Of a stretch of 32,697 nt of DNA, positions 1 through 6,453 are shown in pieces. Both the position numbers and the translations under genes were made by a program. The stretch covers positions 1 through 32,697 of the forward strand of contig CALLKX010000023.1 in assembly GCA_938083085.1 (NCBI GenBank). Direction: 5' to 3'. This DNA comes from an uncultured bacterium. Its GTDB lineage: Bacteria > Planctomycetota > UBA1135 > GCA-002686595. The notes under the pieces were generated by a model. That model made no database searches, was not told where the DNA came from, and saw nothing but the letters and a program-made list of their open reading frames with translations. Position 1 is the first letter of the stretch, and the number at the start of each line of letters is the position of its first letter.

Positions 1-326
1 GGCCGGGGGGAGGCGGTCAGGTCTGGAGCTCGGGAGGCGCCGACCACGCGTGCCCGCGCTGGGCGGAGGCGAGGCGCGGACCGGCCCACGGTCCCCTTGG
101 AAGAGCTGGTGGAGTTCGGTTGGGGGGGGCCGGAGGCGGTCTGTATGAGGGTCGGCGCCCCGCCCTCGACCTGGGACGCCGGGGCGCCCTTGCGATTCAC
201 TGCCTCATCGGGGAGCGTGTGGCTCACCATCCCCCTAACCTCGTCGTTCAGGTCGGATCCCCCGAGTGTCTCCGCGCGAACTGGGGAGCCCGCCAAGGTG
301 CGGACGTCCCGGTCGTGGCCCGCCAT
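1..326 (-). CDS. Possible partial ORF running off the left edge
   Basis: An open frame on the minus strand starts with ATG at 326 and has no stop before the window edge (about 108 codons). About 85% of the first 60 codons end in G or C, and a purine-rich stretch (GGGAAAGAGAA) sits just upstream of the ATG. It would be divergent from the oxidoreductase at 398. The predicted product is rich in Ser, Ala, Gly and Pro and I recognise no domain. A plus-strand frame covering the same bases (to 401) is nearly as open, so this may simply be non-coding. Nothing else is recognisable in 1-397. Confidence 0.22.
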   Translation of the reverse strand, partial: MAGHDRDVRTLAGSPVRAETLGGSDLNDEVRGMVSHTLPDEAVNRKGAPASQVEGGAPTLIQTASGPPQPNSTSSSKGTVGRSAPRLRPARARVVGASRAPDLTASPR

Positions 327-397
327 TTCTCTTTCCCGTCCAATGCCGCGCTCTCTCTGCGCGAGGCGTTGCCTGCCCGACGCCCGTCGAAGCCCGC

Positions 398-1648
398 GTG
401 AAGTACGACGTCTTCTTTTCAATCTCGCAGACGCCCGTGGACGGCGGGGCGCCCTCAGAGGCGGAGATGTTCCGGAACTTCTTCGAGCAGGTGGAGGCTG
501 CGGACCGCCTCGGCTATTCGACGGCGTGGGTCGCTGAGTCGCACCTCTCGAGCGAGGTGCAGAAGATCCATCCCGACCCCGTGATCCCCCATTGGCAGGG
601 GGAGGTGGGCTTGAACACCGACATCCTCCAGTTGGCGGCGCGGGTCTTCGCCAGAACCGAGCGCATCGAGGTGGGGAGCGCGGTATTGAACCTCCTCGCC
701 AACGGGGGGCCCATTGCTCACGCGGAGCGAGTCGCGGCCTTCCTGGCGCTGCATGGACTTGGAGAGCACGAGCGACGTCGGCTAAGGATCGGCTTCTCTG
801 CCGGGCGCTTCGAGTTCATCAACCGCGCCCATGGAATCCTCCCGCGCAATGAGCTGGAGCGCCTCGCGTGGCCGGCGCTGCGTGGCCGCATCTTCGCGGA
901 GGCCAGCGAGATCTTCCTCCGGCTGCTCCGTGGGGAGGTGCTCTCGAGCGAGCAGGTGGCTCCGACCACGCTGCGCCGCGAGAGCTTCCGCTCCGCAGCC
1001 CTCTGGGAGAGCGTGCAGGCCGAGGCGGTCAGGTGCGGTGCGCCGGCGGGCCTGGACGAGCTGACGGTCCCGGGCCGTTGGGAGTTTGATCCTCTCAGGA
1101 TCGTGCCGCAGGACTTCCGCCGGGAGCTACTGGATCTGGTGCTCGGGAGTCGGGATCCCGCGCTGCAGGCGGCGGTGAACCAGTGGCTGCCGGTGAAGGT
1201 CTTCAACCTCTCGATCACCCCTGAGGAGGTGATCGAGGCCACCCATGAGCGAATGGCTGGCTGCTTCCACGAGGGCGGGGGGCCGTGGCGTCGAGCGTTC
1301 ATGCCGAGGACCGTGATGGTGTTCCTGAACGAGCAGGTCGGCCTGACCGGGGAGCAGCGAAGGCAGGCCGCCGCGGAGGAGGCGCGGAAGGCGCTGGCAG
1401 CCTATTGGACGGCGCTCCAGGGGACCCTCGACCCCGCGGCGCTTGAGGAGGCCGCGCAGAACGCCGTGATCGGTGACGCGCCCGCCGTGGCGAGGCAGCT
1501 CCGGGAGCGATACCACGCCGAGGATGGGCTCATGCTCTGGTTTGACTTCTTCAATCATGACAGCGCCCGGGTCATCGAGAACATGCAGGCCTTCATGGCG
1601 AAGGTCGTCCCGTTGGTGGAGGCGGAGGCCGGGGAGCCGGCAAGCTGA
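398..1648 (+). CDS. Luciferase-like (LLM class) flavin-dependent oxidoreductase
   Basis: The product (416 aa) resembles the bacterial luciferase-like monooxygenase family, TIM-barrel enzymes that use FMNH2 or F420 to oxidise small molecules. The start of the barrel is typical: KYDVFFSISQTPVDG, then an AADRLGYSTAWVAESHL segment at about residues 35-50 (strand 2 with the E-S-H flavin-pocket motif), and an R-I-E-V-G-S-A-V strand near residue 90. I chose GTG at 398 because homology begins right after it; an in-frame ATG at 266 would add 44 Arg/Pro-rich residues unlike the family. It is probably cytoplasmic, with no signal peptide. The substrate cannot be predicted. The next gene starts 126 bases downstream, so an operon is possible but unproven. 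Confidence 0.88.
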   Translation: MKYDVFFSISQTPVDGGAPSEAEMFRNFFEQVEAADRLGYSTAWVAESHLSSEVQKIHPDPVIPHWQGEVGLNTDILQLAARVFARTERIEVGSAVLNLLANGGPIAHAERVAAFLALHGLGEHERRRLRIGFSAGRFEFINRAHGILPRNELERLAWPALRGRIFAEASEIFLRLLRGEVLSSEQVAPTTLRRESFRSAALWESVQAEAVRCGAPAGLDELTVPGRWEFDPLRIVPQDFRRELLDLVLGSRDPALQAAVNQWLPVKVFNLSITPEEVIEATHERMAGCFHEGGGPWRRAFMPRTVMVFLNEQVGLTGEQRRQAAAEEARKALAAYWTALQGTLDPAALEEAAQNAVIGDAPAVARQLRERYHAEDGLMLWFDFFNHDSARVIENMQAFMAKVVPLVEAEAGEPAS

Positions 1649-1774
1649 CGGCTTCGTTGGCCGGCGGTCGGTGAAGAATCGCGCGTTGGGACCGGAGCCT
1701 AGGCGCGATCGTGGGCTGGGCTCCTTATCCTCTGGCTCCTGAAGGCGGCCGAGCGTGCCGATGCGAGGACCTCT

Positions 1775-2686
1775 ATGAGCTTGCCCAGTACGACCGATGA
1801 GCCGCGCTCGAACCCGTCTCCCGGGAAGGCGGAGCGTTCGTCGGTGACCCTCCTCGTCGATCGGGAGTGGTTCCCCTACCGGGTCCTGCTTCTATGCGTC
1901 CTCGCAGAGGTCGCGATCGTCGCCCTCGACTACTTCGTGAACTACGGTCGCGCGACGGAGATCGGGGACGTGCGGAAGATGTTCTCCACGTCGTCCGAGG
2001 AGGGATTGGGGTCCTACTTTGCCGTGTCGCAGACCTTGCTGGTGGCGGTGACGCTTGGGCTTCTGACCTGGGTGAAGCGCGCGAGCGGCGCGTCACGCTG
2101 GATCTGGGGCGGCTGGTTGGTCCTGGCGCTGTTCTTCGCCTACATGTCGGTGGACGACGGGGTCAAGATTCATGAGCGCATGGGGACGGTCTACAAGGTC
2201 CTCCGTGAGCGCTCCAGCCTGCCGGTGAGCGAGTATCCGAGCTACTTCTGGCAGATCCTCTTCCTTCCGTTCTTCGGGGTCATGGGGCTCTTCATGCTGG
2301 CATTCCTCTGGGTGCAGCTGGAGGAGCGGCGCTCGCGGGCGCTGCTGGTTCTGGCCCTCAGTTTGCTGGTGCTCGCCGTCGGCCTCGACTTCGTTGAGGG
2401 CCTCTCCAAGAACCACCCCGCGAACCTCTACACCATGATCCTGGATCGCTGGGATCTGGAGGAGTACACCCGCGGACGCTTCGGGCGCTCGGGCTTTGAC
2501 ACGCTGCGGCACTTCTCCAAGTCGATCGAGGAGATCTTCATGGAGGCCCTCGCGAACAGCCTCATCTGGTACATCACGCTCCGACACCTCGTGCGTAGCT
2601 GGTCCGAGCTCCGGGTCCAGTTCGTAGACGGCCCGGCGGCAGGGTCGGCTGAACCTGGAGTGCCCGAGGCGTCTTCCGGGGAGTGA
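1775..2686 (+). CDS. Multi-pass membrane protein with DD-x(4)-HE motif, function unknown
   Basis: The product is 303 aa with about six hydrophobic segments at residues 35-55, 84-105, 110-130, 155-180, 188-208 and 250-270, and hydrophilic ends. I do not recognise a named family. After the third segment the sequence reads YMSVDDGVKIHERMG; a similar acidic pair followed by H-E occurs in uncharacterised bacterial integral membrane proteins, and the D, D, H and E could bind a metal (inference). Another acidic pair (LDFVEG) ends the fifth segment. The ATG at 1775 has GAGGA about 8 bases upstream, a reasonable ribosome binding site. Codon use is like its neighbours. The gene stands alone before a 427-base gap. 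Confidence 0.8.
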   Translation: MSLPSTTDEPRSNPSPGKAERSSVTLLVDREWFPYRVLLLCVLAEVAIVALDYFVNYGRATEIGDVRKMFSTSSEEGLGSYFAVSQTLLVAVTLGLLTWVKRASGASRWIWGGWLVLALFFAYMSVDDGVKIHERMGTVYKVLRERSSLPVSEYPSYFWQILFLPFFGVMGLFMLAFLWVQLEERRSRALLVLALSLLVLAVGLDFVEGLSKNHPANLYTMILDRWDLEEYTRGRFGRSGFDTLRHFSKSIEEIFMEALANSLIWYITLRHLVRSWSELRVQFVDGPAAGSAEPGVPEASSGE

Positions 2687-3113
2687 ACCGGCGGGCGGCG
2701 GCTCGCCTGGCCCAGTCCAGCCCTGCTCTGGCCCTGCGCTGGCTCTACTCTGGCCCTTGGCCAAAGGTCCACGGCGTCATTGAGGACGAGCCCCCGCGGA
2801 GCCTTGAGCCGACAGGGGCGGCTCGGTGTGCCTTGCGCACAGCGGGCCAAAGCGGGAGTTTGGGCAGCGACACGCTCGGGGCATGCGAGGAGGAGGTCGA
2901 GGCTTCGCGGGGTCTTCCTGATGTTGGGTGACCGGTGGAGACCGGGTGCCGTGCTCTGGCCCGACCGTGCCAGCCAGACCGTGCCAGCCAGAGAGTGCCA
3001 GCCAGAGGGTGCCAGCCAGGGGGGGGCAAACCAGAGCATGGCGGCCTGCGGGCCCCTGTGGCCGGCTTCCAAAGGGGCGGCATCCGCCCGGTGGGGCAGG
3101 CGAACCACTGGGC
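2687..3113 (+). other. Intergenic region, no credible gene
   Basis: Several short frames cross this stretch in both directions, but none has recognisable domains; their proteins are Arg/Pro/Ser-rich shadows. It holds the 14-bp tandem repeat at 2963-3018 and, near 2720-2760, two direct copies of CTCTGGCCCT. It must carry the promoter for the gene at 3114, but I see no clear -35/-10 pair. Confidence 0.6.
2963..3018. repeat. 14-bp tandem repeat, four copies
   Basis: Four consecutive units of GACCGTGCCAGCCA: the first two are identical, and the third and fourth differ at two or three bases near the unit start. It ends in a run of eight G. It lies about 95 bases upstream of the CIA30-like gene. 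The unit length is not a multiple of three and no real gene covers it. Confidence 0.9.
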
Positions 3114-4097
3114 ATGCACCTTAGCCTCCTCCCCCTTCTTGCCCTCGCCCTCTCCTCCCTCTCCTCCCTGGTGACGCCGCGTGACGGGGATGGCTCAGGG
3201 GACGCGTCCCCTGAGGTCGCCCGGGTCCTGACCTCCTTCGAGGATGACGAATGGGGATGGTATCGAGTGCTGGACGGGGTCATGGGGGGGCGATCTTCGG
3301 GGCGCTTCGAGCTAGTTGACGGGCGCATGGACTTCCGCGGGGTCCTGAACACCAACGGAGGTGGGTTCGCCTCGGTGCGCTCCCGTGAGCGCGCCGTCTC
3401 CCTTCGCGGGTTGGAGGGCATCCGCCTTCGACTGAGAGCCGACGGGCGCCGGTACAGCATGCGCCTCAACCTGAAGGGGGCTCGAGGCGGCGTGACCTAC
3501 CAGGCCGACGTGCCCACCGTGGCCTCCGCCGGGAGTGACGCCGCTGTACCGGGGCCCTGGGAGACCGTCTGGCTTCCGTTCTCCGACTTCACGCCTCAGT
3601 GGAGGGGGAGGCAGCTCGACCTCCCCTCGCTGGACCCCGATCGTGTGGTCGGGCTGGGCGTGACGGTGGCCGACGGCGTGGATGGCCCGTTCCGGTTGGA
3701 GTTGGACGAGATCGCGGCCTATCCCGCGTTCGAGCTGGCGCAGCTGAAGGGCGCTAGCGCCGCGCTCGTGGTCATCGCGCCTGGGGCGGGGCACGCCGGC
3801 GCGACGCGCTGGGCAGCGGCCTTCCAGGAGATGCAGGCCGCGACCCCAAGGCCCGACGTCGTCCTCGTTCACGTGGCCGGTGAGGGGAAGGCGATGGCCG
3901 GGCCGCGGGCGCTGGACCCTGGCGAGGTCAAGGCGCTTCGTTCACGCCTTGGCTGTGACCCGGGGACCTTCATGGTGCGCGTGGTGAGGCGGGACGGGAC
4001 GGTGGAGGCTGTGAATGACGAGCGGGTGGACCTGGCTCAACTCCTGGCTCCCGACCCTTCCCATGGCGGTGGGGGCGACGAGTCCTCCGTGCGATGA
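3114..4097 (+). CDS. Secreted CIA30-domain protein with C-terminal DUF4174-like domain
   Basis: The product is 327 aa. Residues 1-19 are a hydrophobic signal peptide (MHLSLLPLLALALSSLSSL), which decides the start; the frame is open further upstream, but that part is repeat-derived. Residues 38-203 match the CIA30 domain (galactose-binding-like beta-sandwich named after a complex I assembly factor): D-G-V-M-G-G at 54-59, then NTNGGGFASVRS and a closing strand LELDEIAAYP. Residues about 216-320 resemble DUF4174, a thioredoxin-like domain: ALVVIAPGAG, then a gap, RSRLGCDPGTFMVRVVRRDG. The order suggests a periplasmic or surface protein with a sugar- or ligand-binding front and a thioredoxin-fold back lacking a CxxC pair. 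Its function is unknown. It is not obviously in an operon. Confidence 0.82.
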   Translation: MHLSLLPLLALALSSLSSLVTPRDGDGSGDASPEVARVLTSFEDDEWGWYRVLDGVMGGRSSGRFELVDGRMDFRGVLNTNGGGFASVRSRERAVSLRGLEGIRLRLRADGRRYSMRLNLKGARGGVTYQADVPTVASAGSDAAVPGPWETVWLPFSDFTPQWRGRQLDLPSLDPDRVVGLGVTVADGVDGPFRLELDEIAAYPAFELAQLKGASAALVVIAPGAGHAGATRWAAAFQEMQAATPRPDVVLVHVAGEGKAMAGPRALDPGEVKALRSRLGCDPGTFMVRVVRRDGTVEAVNDERVDLAQLLAPDPSHGGGGDESSVR

Positions 4098-4413
4098 TGG
4101 CCCGGTGACGGCCCCGGAGGAGGACCCGGAGGTCGACGCGGTGACGGGCTGGCGGCGATCGCTCACCGTGAGGGGCCTTCCGACCCCGCCTCCCAAGGCG
4201 CCAAAGGAAAGGGGCGCGGACACCAAACGGTCCGCGCATCAGGAGCCGTCGAACGGGGAGTTGGGCTGCTAGACTCTGGTCACCCCGACTCGTGGCGTTT
4301 GCCTGGGCGGCGCGCTCGAAGCGCGGCCCCGCCGGTCTGTGGCCCTTGTGGGGCCTGCAGCAACGGGCGGCCCGCAGCGAACGACTCGACGAGGCGGTCC
4401 CCGCTCCCAGACC
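4098..4413 (+). other. Intergenic region with hairpin and TAGACT element
   Basis: No gene is supported here. The stretch holds a perfect hairpin (4214-4237) and a -10-like TAGACT (4270-4275). The methyltransferase frame is open back to a TAG stop at 4270, so that protein might start as early as the ATG at 4339, but the extra residues are low-complexity. Confidence 0.55.
4214..4237 (+). terminator. Perfect 8-bp GC-rich hairpin, terminator-like
   Basis: GCGCGGAC (4214-4221) pairs exactly with GTCCGCGC (4230-4237) across an 8-base loop. It lies 117 bases after the CIA30-like gene and before the next promoter-like element. There is no following T-run, so intrinsic termination is only a possibility. 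Confidence 0.45.
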
Positions 4414-5103
4414 ATGCAGCCCGGTTTCCTCTCCCCGATCGTTCGAAGCCACCTGGCGAATGCGTACCCGAGGAACCACGCGTACTTCATCGCGGGCGGG
4501 CGGCTGATCCCTCGCTGGCGCCTGTGGCGCCGGTATCGACGGATCCGCGCGCTGTATCCTCCGGGCTTCGAGAGCCTCGTGGACCTCTCGGCGAGCAAGG
4601 GGTGGTTCTGCCTTCACGCGGCCCAGCGCTTGGGCGCGGAGCGCGTGCTGGGGATTGATCTGCACGAGCCGGACCTCGCGGCGAGCCGGGAGGTGAGGGA
4701 TCACCTCGGGCTCGGAGACGTGCGGTTCGAGGAAATGCGTCTGCACCAGCTGCACTCGGAGCTCGAGAGCTTTGGCGGCGTCTTCGACGTGTCCCTCGTC
4801 ATCAACCTCTATCACTACCTCTTCTTCGGGAGCCGGCGGGCGGAGGACCACTACGGCAGCCACGAGGAGATCTTCCGGCTGCTGCGTGGGGTCACGGGCA
4901 AGGCGCTGATTCTCAGCAACTGCACGGAGGTGGACCACCTCCCCGGGCACATGCAGGTGATCGCCCGCGAGCAGGGACGGGCGGGCGACTACACCTCCCA
5001 GCGGATCTGGGACGCCGCGGAGCAGTTCTTCGACATCGTCGATCACGGCCGGCTCGGCAAGCGTCCACTGTGGCGACTGACCCCAAGGGTCGACGGCGCC
5101 TGA
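4414..5103 (+). CDS. Class I SAM-dependent methyltransferase
   Basis: The product is 229 aa. Near residue 55 there is a motif I-like segment, LVDLSASKGWFCLHAAQRLG, followed by RVLGIDLHEPDL, whose acidic residue should contact the SAM ribose. A motif IV-like segment, FGGVFDVSLVINLYHYLFFG, follows near residue 120. The glycine-rich loop reads D-L-S-A-S-K-G rather than the common D-x-G-x-G-x-G. The H-Y-L-F-F-G and DHYGSHEEIF segments resemble tRNA/lipid-type class I methyltransferases, but the substrate is unknown. ATG 4414 was chosen because the sequence becomes protein-like there; an ATG at 4339 adds 25 low-complexity residues. It is probably cytoplasmic. Confidence 0.8.
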   Translation: MQPGFLSPIVRSHLANAYPRNHAYFIAGGRLIPRWRLWRRYRRIRALYPPGFESLVDLSASKGWFCLHAAQRLGAERVLGIDLHEPDLAASREVRDHLGLGDVRFEEMRLHQLHSELESFGGVFDVSLVINLYHYLFFGSRRAEDHYGSHEEIFRLLRGVTGKALILSNCTEVDHLPGHMQVIAREQGRAGDYTSQRIWDAAEQFFDIVDHGRLGKRPLWRLTPRVDGA

Positions 5104-5156
5104 GGGAGCGCTTCTTGCGGCGGGACGGCTCGGGCGGCCCGCGACCTTGGGCCACG

Positions 5157-5186
5157 TCGACAAAGCGGGTAGGGTTCTGTTAGGGT
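5157..5186 (+). promoter_or_regulatory. Candidate promoter for the radical SAM/UdgX pair
   Basis: TCGACA (5157-5162, five of six matches to TTGACA), an 18-base spacer, then TAGGGT (5181-5186). A second TAGGGT lies at 5170-5175. The -10-like box ends only 7 bases before the ATG at 5194, so transcription would start at or next to the start codon, giving a leaderless message. Confidence 0.45.
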
Positions 5187-5193
5187 CGCCGGT

Positions 5194-6453
5194 ATGGCGA
5201 TGGACACCCACCAAAAGCTGAAGATCCTCGCGGACGCCGCGAAGTACGACGCCTCCTGCGCCAGCAGCGGCGCCAAGCGTTCCAACAAGGGCAAGGGGCT
5301 CGGGAATGCGACCGGCTCCGGGATCTGCCACAGCTACACACCGGACGGCCGCTGCGTCTCGCTGCTCAAGATCCTCCTCACGAACCGGTGTATCTACGAC
5401 TGCCGGTATTGTGTGAACCGGGTCTCCAATGATGTCCAGCGGGCGGCGTTCACCGTGGAGGAGGTCGTCCGCCTGACCATCGAGTTCTATCGCAGGAACT
5501 ACATCGAGGGGCTCTTCCTCTCATCGGGGGTCGTGGGCGATTCTGACCGCACCATGGACCTCCTCGCCGAGGTGGCCCGGCGCCTGCGTGAGGAGGAGGA
5601 GTTCCACGGCTACATCCACCTCAAGGGCGTCGTTGGCGCCTCGGACGAGGCGCTCGCCAAGGCGGGGCGCTTCGCGGACCGCATCAGCGCCAACGTCGAG
5701 CTGCCCGTCCAGGCGGACCTCGACAAGCTCGCTCCGGAGAAGTCGATCCAGGAGGCTGAGGGCGCGATGGGCTATCTGAAGTCGGGGATCGAGGCGTCGA
5801 AGGACCACGGCCGGCGGACGCGGGCGCCGCGCTTCGCCCCTGCCGGGCAGAGCACCCAGATGATCGTCGGCGCCACCGCGTCGACGGACTCCACGATCCT
5901 GGGAACCGCTCACCGGCTCTACGATACGTACAGGCTCAGGCGGGTCTACTACACCGCCTACAGCCCCATCCCCAACGCGCACCAGGACCTGCCGGCGGAG
6001 AACCCCGAGCTCGTCCGTGAGCACCGCCTCTATCAGGCGGACTGGCTCCTGCGCTTCTATGAGTTCGGGATCGACGAGGTGGTGACCCGCGACGACGGGA
6101 ACCTCGATCTCGAGGTGGACCCGAAGATGGCCTGGGCCCTCGCCAACCGTGAGTTCTTTCCCGTGGACATCAACTCGGCACCGCGCGAGGCGCTGCTTCG
6201 GGTCCCCGGGCTCGGGACCCGGTCGGTGGCGAAGATCCTCAAGGCGCGGGCCCGGCGCCGGCTGCGCGAGGCGGACCTTCGTGAGCTCCGCGCTCCGCTC
6301 AAGCGGATCATGCCGTTCATCGTCGCGGCCGACACCTGGAGCGCGGCTGCTCGCAAGCTGGACGCGCCGGGGCTCCGGGCGGAGGTGAAGCCTGGGTCAC
6401 AGCAGCTGATGCTCTTCGAGGCCTCCTCATCCGCCGTCTCCGGCCAGGTCTGA
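5194..6453 (+). CDS. Putative DNA modification/repair radical SAM protein (UDG-linked)
   Basis: The product (419 aa) matches the radical SAM family that sits next to UdgX-type uracil-DNA glycosylases. The iron-sulfur motif CIYDCRYC (CX3CX2C, near residue 65) is intact. The N-terminus (KLKILADAAKYDASCASSG and CHSYTPDGRCVSLLKILLTN) is characteristic of the family. A C-terminal helix-hairpin-helix (INSAPREALLRVPGLGTRSVAKIL, about 327-350, with a break in this quotation only by length) suggests DNA contact. Radical SAM chemistry on DNA or on the partner is likely, but the exact reaction is not established. Its TGA overlaps the ATG of the next gene by one base (TGATG), so the two are translationally coupled. 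The length is normal for the family. Confidence 0.93.
   Translation: MAMDTHQKLKILADAAKYDASCASSGAKRSNKGKGLGNATGSGICHSYTPDGRCVSLLKILLTNRCIYDCRYCVNRVSNDVQRAAFTVEEVVRLTIEFYRRNYIEGLFLSSGVVGDSDRTMDLLAEVARRLREEEEFHGYIHLKGVVGASDEALAKAGRFADRISANVELPVQADLDKLAPEKSIQEAEGAMGYLKSGIEASKDHGRRTRAPRFAPAGQSTQMIVGATASTDSTILGTAHRLYDTYRLRRVYYTAYSPIPNAHQDLPAENPELVREHRLYQADWLLRFYEFGIDEVVTRDDGNLDLEVDPKMAWALANREFFPVDINSAPREALLRVPGLGTRSVAKILKARARRRLREADLRELRAPLKRIMPFIVAADTWSAAARKLDAPGLRAEVKPGSQQLMLFEASSSAVSGQV

Noticed and set aside
266..397. N-terminal extension of the flavin oxidoreductase from ATG 266
   Set aside because: The added 44 residues are Arg/Pro-rich and unlike the family; homology begins right after GTG 398.
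2963..3018. Tandem repeat considered as a CRISPR array
   Set aside because: The units are only 14 bp and directly adjacent, with no spacers and no cas genes nearby.
3970..5331. 453-codon minus-strand ORF across the methyltransferase
   Set aside because: It crosses an intergenic region and two real genes and shows no domain or signal.
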